26,077 nt of DNA, from positions 7,342-33,418 of the forward strand of contig CALSCP010002169.1 of the NCBI GenBank assembly GCA_943704425.1, given 5' to 3'. Below are positions 1-11,258 of this stretch, one piece after another (positions within the stretch are counted from its first letter, which is position 1; every line of letters starts with the position of its first letter). Below the pieces are notes generated by a model. That model made no database searches. It saw only the letters and a program-made list of their open reading frames with translations, and was not told the DNA's origin. This DNA is from Ministeria vibrans ATCC 50519. Its lineage: Eukaryota; Opisthokonta; Filasterea. The position numbers and the translations under genes are program-made.

Positions 1-38
1 TCTCTCTCTCTTTGTCGTTGTCCTTGTTTCTGTTTTAG

Positions 39-988
39 GGTCTGCGCAGTCGACAGGCTCTATTGTTTCTCACAATCATCTTTATGACGGTCGGCTCATC
101 CCAGATGATTGGTCCCCGTAAGAGACTTAGCACACATATATACACGCTCATTCTCACTCTCAATCAAACTGATACATACTCACTCACATCCAATCGAAAG
201 CTCATACTCACTCATTCATTCCACTTCCATTATATCACCAGTGGTTGAGGATCGTATGTTCTTCAACCGTGAGCGCGCCAGTGCCTCCTACCAAGTGTCT
301 GCCTACTACTTCTCGATGATCCTCTTCGAAATGCCCTACATGCTACTCAAGGGTCTCCTCTGGTCCATTGTGCTCTACTGGGGCGTTGGCTTCAACGAGG
401 ATCCGCCAGCCTTCTTCATCTTTGCCTTTGTCACAATGGTCTTGGCCGATCTCGGTGGCGCACTCGCTCAAGTCAGTCACGCACACATGCACACACACAT
501 ACATAATAATAAATATTAAACAATTCTCTTCTCCTATGTATATTTAGTTTTTCGCGGCCGCCTTTGCAAAGACCGACACCGCGACTGCTGCCATGACGAC
601 CATTCCGCTCGTCTTTCTCATATTCTCCGGCTTCTTCATTCCCTTTCCCTCCATTCCCAAGCCTTGGCTCTTTGCCTACTACACTAGCTACGCCAACTAC
701 GCCATGGCCGCCTATCTCATCAACGAGGTCACCAACAACCCCAACACCTACTTTACCCAGTCCACGCTGTGCATCGGCAACTCCTACGCTTGTCCCTCCG
801 ACACCTCCTCTTGTCAGACCGTCGCCTCTGTCCTCACCCCCGACGCCTTTCTCCAGTCTCTTGGCATGCCTATCACCGGCTTCTTTGCCAATCGCTTCGC
901 TAACATTCTCATGCTCTGTATTCTCTGGCTGCTTTTCCGCGCTTCCGCTTACTTTGCCCTTCGTTACATCCGTCACTCCACCCACTGA
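39..988 (+). CDS. ABCG-type ABC transporter, C-terminal transmembrane domain (5' partial)
   Basis: This is the last 249 residues of an ABC transporter of the ABCG (White/PDR) type; the ATPase part lies left of the window. Exons are 39-117, 242-471 and 548-988. Positions 1-38 are the end of an upstream intron (ends TTTTAG), and the other introns are gtaaga...ccag and gtcagt...ttag. The joined protein has the ABC2-membrane signature: a hydrophobic helix ending MTVGSSQMIGP, then VEDRMFFNRERAS (the ABCG 'R-x-x-F-x-R-E-R' connector), a Tyr/Phe-rich helix with FEMPYMLLKG, a fourth helix, the SGFFIPFPSIP helix-loop, a Cys-containing last extracellular loop (C-I-G, ACPS, SSCQ) and a final helix before ALRYIRHSTH and the TGA. 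The three loop cysteines recall the disulfide-forming loop of ABCG2. Substrate cannot be told. The family exports lipids or xenobiotics at the plasma membrane or vesicles. The splice model is supported by unbroken homology across both junctions. Confidence 0.88.
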
Positions 989-1127
989 TTTTTATTTTTC
1001 TGTTGTTTCATTCGTTGTTTTCAATGTACTTCAACTTATCAATTAAGTTCAATTTTCTCTCTATCCATCACCTTTGTTTCTCCCTCCTCTATCTCTCTCT
1101 TTCACACACACTTGGCTTTCTCAATCA
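989..1127. other. Convergent 3' intergenic region between the ABCG gene and the giant EGF gene
   Basis: The two stop codons face each other across 139 bases. The stretch is T/C-rich on the + strand and holds no open frame that looks like a gene. It must contain both 3' ends and polyadenylation signals. I see no clear AATAAA on the + strand, only the weak AATTAA near 1041. Confidence 0.6.
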
Positions 1128-2705
1128 TCACAAAAATTCATCATTCGTAAAGTCGAATTTGAAGGACGGCTCGTCGTCGTCAACCTCGTCATCACGTGGC
1201 GCGAGCGGATCCGGATCAGAGTCGACGGCACTGCTGCCCACCGGGAGCATCCCGTCACCCGCACTCTGTTGAAAGTTGTCGTCGGTCGGTGGTTTCTTCA
1301 GGATTGATTTGGACGGTTCGCGGTTGAGCGTCACCGGCACACTTGGCTTGTCGCGAGTCTCGTCAATGAGCTGCGCGCGCGTTCTCAGCTGCAGCGTGCC
1401 CCGTCGTATCACCGAGGGACTTTTGCCGCGCGGCGAGCCATGCATTGTCATCTTACTGATCGTCGTGGTTGCTGCTGCGGGAGGTGGAGGCACCGTGCGC
1501 ACGTTCACAGGTGACATGGCCTTGGGCTCGGGCATTGTGGTGGGCATGTCGTACAAGTCCATTGGCGGCGAGTTTTTCGACGCGGGCGCGACTGCTGTGG
1601 ACATGGCAGCACCACCACTTTTGCCCTTACGCCCGTGTCCCCACGAGCCCGTGTTGTGGCTCACCGACTCGTACATACCTTCACCTTCCTCGCGCGAACC
1701 CACATTGGCACTGGTCGCGGGCACCTCTTGCTCCACCGACGCGTGCATCGTGTACGGGTCCTGCGTCTCATACAAATTTCGTGAAGGCTCCACTGCCGGC
1801 GGCGTCAACGTGTGGCTGTCACGCGCCCGTGTATCCTCTTCACGACGACGCTCCTGCTCCACACGTTCAGTTCTTTCACGCTCCGCTCGCTTGCGTTCCG
1901 CCAGCTCCCGCTCTGCGCGTTCCCGTTCAGCTCGCTCCCGTTCTCTTTCAGTTAGCTCACGCTCAGCGCGTTCCTGCTCCGCTCGCTCCCGTTCTCTTTC
2001 AGTTCGCTCACGCTCAGCGCGTTCCTGCTCTGCTCGCTCACGCTCCACTTCGCGCTGCTTACTCTCCTGTTGATCCAACTCAAGTTGCTTCAGTCGTGTC
2101 TCCTCCCATGACGATCCCATTGACTGCTCAATCGAGGGCGGTCGTTGGCGCGACGACTCTGGCGCATACCCAAACAGCCCACCGCTGCCCGTCGCTGCTG
2201 CACCTCCGCTGCTGTAGCGGTCCTCGGGCCGTCCCACCATAGCCATCTCCGCTCCGCTGTGATGGTTTCCGCTTTGACCACTATACCCCATCTCCGCTCC
2301 CGACAGCGAAAACAACTCGGCAATCTTCTCTGAGACGCGCTCGCGCTCTCGCATCACCTCCATGTACTCACGCGAGCCGGGAGTCAGCTGGAACAAACGT
2401 CGGTCCAGCGCAGTCTTGTCGTCGCGCAGTTGTCGCACCCGTCGGCGGAACTCCATCTCTTCGCGCGACGCACCGCCACTCGCCGCCGACATGGGTCGGT
2501 CCGTCGACTCGCTCGTCGTCGCCTGACCAATCGTAAATGCCAGCTGCGTCGCCGGAGCACCCGCATCGGCTGCACGCGTCAACGCCGACGTCGTCTGCGG
2601 GCGTCCCAGTCCCACGTGCATCTCTGTGCGCGGCAGTGCCTCCATCTGCATCTCGAGCGTGTCCAAATGACGGATCTTGCCGCGTCGGTCGCGTCGACGT
2701 CGTGA
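1128..2705 (-). other. Cytoplasmic tail of the giant EGF protein
   Basis: About 525 residues after the RRRRDRRGK stop-transfer. The first part is Ser/Gly/Ala-rich, with a short helical stretch ([20 protein letters not shown]). A highly charged Glu/Arg helix is encoded at roughly 1815-2060. After it come Tyr sites [19 protein letters not shown] and DLYDMP, a short proline run (VPPPP), a SILK-type motif (SKSILKKPP) and an acidic end with [12 protein letters not shown]. This looks like a disordered docking tail. Candidate partners (SH2 proteins, PP1) are inferred from short motifs only. Confidence 0.7.
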
Positions 2706-5700
2706 CACCACAAAAAGCACCAGAATCAGTAATATACACACAATGCACACGGCAAGGACAATCCACAGCACGGAGGGAGTCCCAGACGAGCCATTCTGCC
2801 CCCCGAGCGTCGGGTTGTTGGGATCCTCAATGATCGCATACATCCCAAAGGTGGTCGTCGACGTGGCGCGACGACGACCCACCGCATTGGGATCGAAGCA
2901 CGCCGTCGCATTGCCTGCGCTGCCCACGTCCACCGTCACCCCCCCCAGAATCTGCCAGTTGTCCGACGTGTCGTCCGTTGCGCGTGCCAGCACCAGATTG
3001 AGCCCTGTCAGCGACGACGGCACACAAAAGGTGAGGCACACTTCGCCGTCAATAGGCTGCCCAAAAGGCACAAAGCCCACGACAGTGCCGGTGCCGGCGG
3101 TCGTTGCAAGCGCCGACAGACTCGGCTGGCCCGACAACGGCAGCTCAATCACTCCAATAGTTGATGTGCTCGCAATCGAACCCGACACCAGACGCACTCC
3201 GTTACACCCGTCGGTCGCATCAAGATACAGAGCACCCGCTGCGCCACCCGCCACCGTCAACTCCTTCCCAACGGCACACACACCGTCGTCTCGCGTGCCG
3301 CCACCCTCACAGCCCCGATAGCGGATACGTCCCGCCAAACACAACGCACACGACGCACACACCGACGCACCCGTCACTGGGCCGTACGTGCCCGCGTCAC
3401 ACTGCGTGCAGGTTGCGCCGCCCGACGGGCCCTTGTAGCCCACATTGCACAGGGCACACGTTGCACCCGCATAGCCCGCCGCGCACACACAACTAAACGA
3501 ATCGAGTTCGTTGGTGCAGCCGCCACCATTCGCGCACGGCGACGACACACACTCGTTCACCTCGCTGGCACACTCGACACCCGTAAATCCCGACGCACAC
3601 GTGCACGTGTAGCCGGCAACCCCGTCCACACATGTGGCGCCATTCGAACACGGACTCGACGCACACTCGTCCGTGTTGGTCGCGCACGTCGCATCCTCAT
3701 AGCCCGCGACACAGGCACACGTGTACGTCGCAACACCGTCCACACAAGTCGCACCATTTTGACATGCATGGCCGGGGCACTCGTCGCTGTTCGTCGCACA
3801 GTCGCCTCCTTCAAAGCCATCTGCACACGTACACGTAAAACCGTCTACCGTGTCCGTACACGTCGCGCCATTCGAACACGGACTCGACGCACACTCGTCC
3901 ATCTCAGAGGCACACAGTGCGCCGGTAAAGCCCGATGCACACACACACGAAAAGCCATTCACAGCGTCCGTGCAAGTCGCGCCATTTGCACACGGACTCG
4001 ACGCACATTCGTCCGTGTCCGTGCCACAGTCACTGCCTTCAAACCCCGACGCACACGCGCACGAGTAGCCATTCACGGCGTCCGTACACGTCGCGCCATT
4101 TGTACACGGACTCGAGGCACACTCGTCAATGTTCTCGGCACACGTCGCTCCCGAGTAGCCCGCGGCGCACACACACGCGGCACTCGTCGTAAAAACACAA
4201 GTTGCCCCATTCGAACACTGGCTCGGGTTCGACACGCACGTGTCCACCAGCGTACACGTTTCACCACCAAAGCCAACGGTGCACGCACACGTAAAGCCCG
4301 CCGCACCACCCGTCTGCTCGGAACACACACCGTTGTTGGCGCACGGCGACGACGCGCACTCATCGACGTTCGCCTCGCACTGCGTTCCCGTGCGCCCTGA
4401 TACACACGCGCACGAAAAGCCGCCGACATTGTTGGAGCAGGTGCCGCCATTGGCACACGGTGTTGAGGCACACTCGTCAACGTCCGAGTCGCACAGCGTG
4501 CCCGCAAAGCCCACGGCACAGTCGCAGCTGAAACCATCGGTGGCATCAGTACACGTCGCACCGTTGGAGCAGGGACTCGACACACACTCATCCTCATTCG
4601 ACTCGCATACGACCCCCGTAAATCCGCTTGCGCACGTGCACACAAACTCGTCAACACTGGTTCCCTCAGCACACGAGCCACCATTCAAGCAGGGACTCGA
4701 GTCGCACTCGGCAACTTCCGCCGTGCACGTTGCACCGGTATAGCCGGCAGCACACACACACGAGAAGCCATCGACTGCGTCGCTGCAAGTGGCGCCATTC
4801 AGACAAGGCGACGACACGCACTCGTCCACATTAGCAGCGCACGTTTCCCCGCTGAACCCCGACGCACACACACACGTGAACGACGCCGTCCCAAAACCAT
4901 GGCTGCAAGTTGCCCCGTTGCCACACGGCGACGACGTACACTCATCAAAGTCCTGGGTGCAGTCTGTACCGGCGAATCCAGCGGGACACACACAGACAAA
5001 GGCGTTCGCAGTGGGCGTCGTGCATGTTGATGCAGTCGAGCACGGACTCGACGCGCACTCGTCAATGTCGGACTCACAACGTGGCCCAGTAAAACCCGAC
5101 GCACACACACAACTAAATAGATTGACCGTCGCTGCCTCGTTGACGCACGTCGCACCATTGCCACACGGGCTCGACGTGCACTCGTCAAAGTCCTGCGCGC
5201 ATGTCTCGCCAGAGTAGCCGGTGGCACACGTGCATACAAACTGACCCAGTGCGCCTTCGGCACACGTACCTGCATTCTCACACGGCATCGACGCACACTC
5301 GTCCATGTCCGACGCACACAGATCGCCCGTGTTGCCCGCCACGCAGGCACAGGTAAAGCCATCTACTCCATCCTCACAAGTGGCGCCATTCAAACAGGGC
5401 GTCGACACACACTCGTCAATATTCTCCTCACACGTGTCACCCGAAAACCCCGAGGCACACGCACACGCAAACGCAAACGGCTGTGCCGCCTGCGTCGTGC
5501 AACTCGCCCCATTGTCACACGGACTCGACGCGCACTCATCGACGTCCGACTCGCATGTGACACCAGTGTAGCCAGCGGAACACGTACAGGCGAAGCCATC
5601 AATGAGCGACTCGACACACGAACCGCCATTGGCACACGGCTGCGAAGTACACTCGTCAATGTCCGTCTGACACTTGGATCCCGTGTAGCCCGCAGCACAC

Positions 5701-7396
5701 ACACAGTTGACCACGGGCGGTGCACCCTCCACGCATGACGCCCCATTCAGACACGGATTCGAGCTACACTCGTCAAAGTCCGACTCGCAAAAGTGACCCG
5801 TGTAGCCCGGCTTGCATAGACACAAGTGTGATCCGGGCTGCGCCGTATTCTCCAGACAAAACCCACCATTGGAACAGGGCGACGACGCACACTCAATCGT
5901 CTCCGACTCACACACAGGACCCGTAAAGCCCACTGGACAATCACATGTGTAGCCGCCGCTGACACCATTGAAACACACGGCACCCGGTGAAACACACGGC
6001 GAAGAAGCACACTGCAAGTAAAATTTTAATGCAATAATAACTCGAAAAAAGAAAAAGAAAATTAAAACACACACACACACACATACACACACAACAATTC
6101 ACGTACCTCGTCAATGTCAGTTTCACACGAATCCCCGGTATATCCAATAACGCAGGTACACACAAAAAAGCCAATGGATCCCTCGGAGCACGTCGCACCA
6201 TTGTCACAGGGAAACGACGCACACTCGTCCACATCCGACTCGCAGTGGTCGCCCGTGTAGCCCGACACGCACAAACACACAAAGAGATTCGATGACGTGC
6301 CTTGAGTGCACGTCGCGCCGTTGGAGCAGGGGCTGGACGCACACTCGTCAATGTCTGTCTGACAGTCGACACCAAAGAACCCATCGGCACAGTCACAGGT
6401 GTAAACATCAATTGCGTCCGTGCACGTTGCACCATTGGCACACGGCGCCGACGCACACTCGTCAATGTCCGACGCGCAATCATCACCGGTGTAACCGGCC
6501 ACACACGCACACGTATAGCCATTAACCGCGTCCGTGCAGGTGCCACCGTTGGCGCACGGAAGCGAAGCGCATTCGTCAATGTTCGACTCGCACACAACAC
6601 CCCCATAGCCGGCGACACAGTCGCACGCGTAGCTTGCCGCGCCGTCGACACATGTCGCACCGTTGAGACAAGGTTGCGAGAGACACTCGTCCTCGTTCGA
6701 TTCACACTCGCTGCCAGTGAACCCCGTGGGACACAGACAAGTGTGTATGGCGGGCACACCTGGCCCATGTCCAATGCGCAAGACGGGACGATGGTTGACA
6801 TTGGTCTGGGGCAACGCCGACATGCTACACACTGGACCGCTCGAGGCGTCATCGCTGTAGCGCACACGCTGGCGTACAAAGCCCAGTGACACGGTGGTGG
6901 TCACACGCGAACTGGTGCCGGTTGCAGAGTCCTCGTGGCACGAACCAATCAGCAAATTCGACGACCCATCCCACCAAAGAGGCTGCGAAAAACCAATAGT
7001 TGTCCACCCAAGCTGCGGTGTATACGATCCACGATGCACCTCAATGGCACCCATCTCGTCGACAAACCCCTCCGTCAGATTCGCCACTGTCGAACTCTGC
7101 CACACACGCAGCTGCAAGTCCTCAATAGTCGAGCCCAACTCGGTCACAAGCATTTGAATAGCGCCAATGCGCGCCCCCGCACTCAAACCAATTCCTGCAA
7201 GCTCACTGCCCAACACCAGCATCTGGTCGCGATACTTGAGCTCCGCCCGTCGCAACATAGTAAAGTCCACCGAATTGACGGTCACGCCCGGCGTAAGCTC
7301 GGCAAACGACAGCGTCGACACATCCGGCGGAACCACACACGATCCGCCGTTCAAACACGGTGAGCTGGCGCACTATAAATCAAAATAGTAATGATA

Positions 7397-7434
<38 letters not shown>

Positions 7435-10400
7435 AATACAAACGATTATATTGCGTATTAATATCATTCATAATAGTTTTTTTTTCAAATTACCTCATCG
7501 ATATCTGTCTCACATTCGGTGCCTCCAAATCCATCGGCACACTGACACGAGTAAGATGCAACCTGGTCAAAACATGTAGCGCCGTTGGTGCAGGGACTCG
7601 AGAGACACTCGTCCACATTGGACTCGCACAGGGCACCAGTGAAGCCCTCGGCACAAGTACATGTAAACATGCCCACTTCGTCGACACAGGTCGCACCATT
7701 GGTGCACGGCTGACTGGAACACTCGGTAATTTCGTCGGCACACGTCACGCCGGTGAAGCCTTCGGCACAGGTGCACACAAATGAGACAATCCCGTCGGTA
7801 CACGAGGCACCATTGGCACAGGCGTCAACACAATCGTCGACGTTGGTCTCGCAGTTTACGCCGGAGAAGCCCACGCGACACAGGCATTGGTACACATCGG
7901 CGCTAGACGGTGGTTCAAAACATGTGCCTTGGTTGAAACACGGTGACGAGGCGCACTCGGCAATATTCGATTCACAATTGACACCGGTAAAACCTGCTAT
8001 GCAGGTGCAGTCGTAGCCCATGCCGCCGGCCCCGGAGCCTTGCAGGACACACGTTGCGCCGTTGGCGCAGGGTGTCGAGTCGCACTCGTCGAGAGACGTC
8101 TCACACAGAGTGCCCGTGCGCAAGTCAGCACATGTACAGGTAAACTCTCCCGGGGTCATGCTGTTGGTACAGGTGCTGCCGCTCTGGCATGGTTGTGCCG
8201 CACACTCGTCAATGTCAAACTGACAGTTGATTCCATTGAAGCCTGTCGCACACACACATTCAAAAGAGGCAATGCCGTCAATGCACGACGCACCATTCAG
8301 ACAGGGCGTGGCGGCACAGTCGTCCACGTTCGTCTCGCAATTGACTCCCGTAAATCCAGGGGCACAGCGGCACGCAAATGAGTCAATTACCGACTTGCCC
8401 AGCTCCACTTGGACGTTGGGACCAAAGCGACCCCACGTCGCGGAAGATGAACTGTACACACAACCAATAGAGCCGGTGGGATCCGGGAACTCAATGGAAC
8501 TGCCCACATTGGTGTTGCACAGGAGTCGCTGGCTGAAGGCAACTTGGTCGACAAACGACGCTTGGTCCGCCTCGAAGACATACAAATCTTGGGTTCCAGT
8601 ACCCGCATACAGTGCCGCCAGTGCGTACTCGGTCGATGGCGCAAGCGAGACAGGCGAGCCCAGCGAGAGCCATCGAAACCCATTGGCGCCCACAGGGCTC
8701 GCTGTGGTCACAGTGCCCGATGCCATGAGAGAGCCATCGGACAGGCGCCACAGACCAACCGAGTGCGAAGCGGCAAGGCCATCTGAATTGAGATCGTAGA
8801 ATCCAAGCGCGGTCACACTGGTCACGGTGGTCGCATCCGTAGTAAAGGTCCATCCCGCAATGGCATTGCCTCCCGCGCCCGTATTGACACCGCTCGACGG
8901 ATTGAAGGTGAATGTCTCGAGCAACGCTGTGGGTGGGAAAAGACCATCGGAGCACACGGCACCATTGGTGCAGGGTGAACTCGTACACTCGTCAATGTCC
9001 GACTCACACTGAACTCCCGTGTAACCCGCATCACAGGTACACTCGAAAAAGTTCGATTGTGACCCCTGACTACATGTCGCGCCATTGGCACACGGGTTCG
9101 ACGCGCACTCGTCCACGTCCGCACTACAGTCTTCATCTGTGAACCCCGCCGGGCACGCACACTCCCACAAATCAGGCGCACTTCCCTGCGAGCAAACTCC
9201 TCCATTGGTGCAGGGTGATGAGACGCACTAAAATGATTAAAATAATATAAAAATTAATAATAATAATAATTATTATTATTATTATAATAATAATATTATT
9301 ATTATTAATTTTTTATTATTATTATTATTATTTTAAATAATAATAATAATTATTATTATTATTATTATATTTTCGTGATTATTATTATTTTTTTTTGCTT
9401 TGTTACCTCATCAATGTCAGTAGCACAACTATCGCCTGTAAAACCAGCAGGACAATCACACACCCACAGATCCATGGAGTTCCCTTGCGAGCAGGTTCCA
9501 CCGTTGGTGCAGGGACTCGACATACACTCGTCCAAGTCCGACTCGCACGCGTCGCCTGTGGTCCCCGCAGCACACACACAGGACCATTTTGAGTTGAAGA
9601 CGGCAACATTGACAAACGAAATGACGCACGAGGCACCATTGGCACACGGATTTGACTCGCACGCATCAAAATTCTCACAGTGCGTGCCGGTGAACTCGTT
9701 CAAACAGCTGCACTCGTAACTATCCACACCATCACTGCACGTTCCGCCATTCTCACACGGCAACGAAGCGCACTCGTCAATCTCCGTCTCGCAGTCCACA
9801 CCGGTGTAACCGCTCTGGCAAATACACTCATACAAATCGGGCAAATTGCCCTGGGTGCATGTAGCGCCGTTGCGACAGGGAGTCGAGTCGCACTCGACAA
9901 TGTCCATCTCACATGCGACGCCAGTAAATCCAGGAGGGCAAGAACAATCCCACAAATCAGCCTGACTACCCTCAAAACAGACGCCGCCATTGGTGCATGG
10001 CGACGACGCACACTCGTCAATATCCGACTCGCATTGCTCGCCGGTAAACCCATCAACACAGTCACACTCAAAAAAGTTTGGCGTGTTTCCCTGTGCGCAC
10101 GTTCCGCCATTGCTGCAAGGTGACGACACACACTCGTCCACGTCTGTGCCACACGCTGCATCAGTAAACCCCGCAGCGCACATGCAACTGTAATCATTGG
10201 CGCCGTCCACACACGTTCCGCCGTTGGTGCACGGCGACGAAGCACACTCGTCGTCGTTTGCTTCGCATTGTATACCACTAAATCCATCTGCACACGTACA
10301 TCCAAAACCATCAACTTGGTCGGCACACGTAGCACCATTGGAGCATGGCAAGGACTCACACTAGGAGGAAACAATGATAATGTAACTGTCAGAAAACGAT

Positions 10401-11185
10401 CGATCATAAATTTCGCGCACAAAACTCACCTCGTCCACATCAGATTCGCAAATGGCCCCAGTGAATCCCGAATGACAGGCACACGTAAAACCATCAACAG
10501 CGTCGGTGCATGTTGCGGCATTGGCACATGGCAACGAAGCACACTCGTCCACGTCCGATTCGCACTGAGTACCCGTGAAACCCGACGCACAGTCGCACGT
10601 CCAAAGATCGGGCGATGACCCTTGAGTGCAAGTGGCGCCGTTGGAGCACGGCAACGAAGCACACTCGTCAATGTCGGACTCACACATATCACCGGTAAAC
10701 CCGGCGGGACAGGCACAGGACCAGGCTGTGTTGAAGGGTGTCGTGGTAGCGATGGGCGACAGCGTACAACTTCCACCATTGTTGCAGGGCGACGACTCAC
10801 AACCGTCAAACGTTTCGCATTGGGTCCCAACAAACTCGGACACACATGTGCACATGTAGCCATCGACTGTGTCCGTACACGTGCCACCATTCAGACAGGG
10901 CACAGACACACACTCGTCAATGTCCGACTCGCACAGGATACCGGTAAACCCACTTGTGCATGCACACTGGAACTGATCCACTCCCACCTGAGGCTCGCTG
11001 CACGTTCCACCATTAGAGCAAGGAGAAGACTCGCACTAAGCAAAGTACAAAAAATGAGATTCTGAGAAGAATTCGAAGCAGAACATGATAATAATATTAT
11101 TATTATTATCAGAAAATAGGGATAATTTAATGACACTCAAGGAAACTATCAAGTTCGTATCAGCTTGTGTAAACTTTTCACTTCA

Positions 11186-11258
<73 letters not shown>

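Noticed and set aside
1276-5571. Many long + strand open frames (up to about 265 codons) rich in Ser/Arg or Thr/His opposite the EGF exons
   Set aside because: They are shadows of the repetitive, GC-rich EGF coding strand: composition is low-complexity, no motif is recognisable, and they lie antisense to a frame with clear repeated EGF cysteines.
4073-9205. Arg/Val-rich open frames on the - strand in the other two frames of the EGF exons
   Set aside because: They arise because EGF codons (TGC, GAC, GCC, ACG) avoid stops in all frames. They have no EGF or other domain pattern and end at random.
9238-11256. CRISPR-like or mobile-element interpretation of repeated sequences
   Set aside because: The repeats are simple trinucleotide tracts without spacers, terminal inverted repeats or transposase. 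The larger repetition is due to EGF modules.
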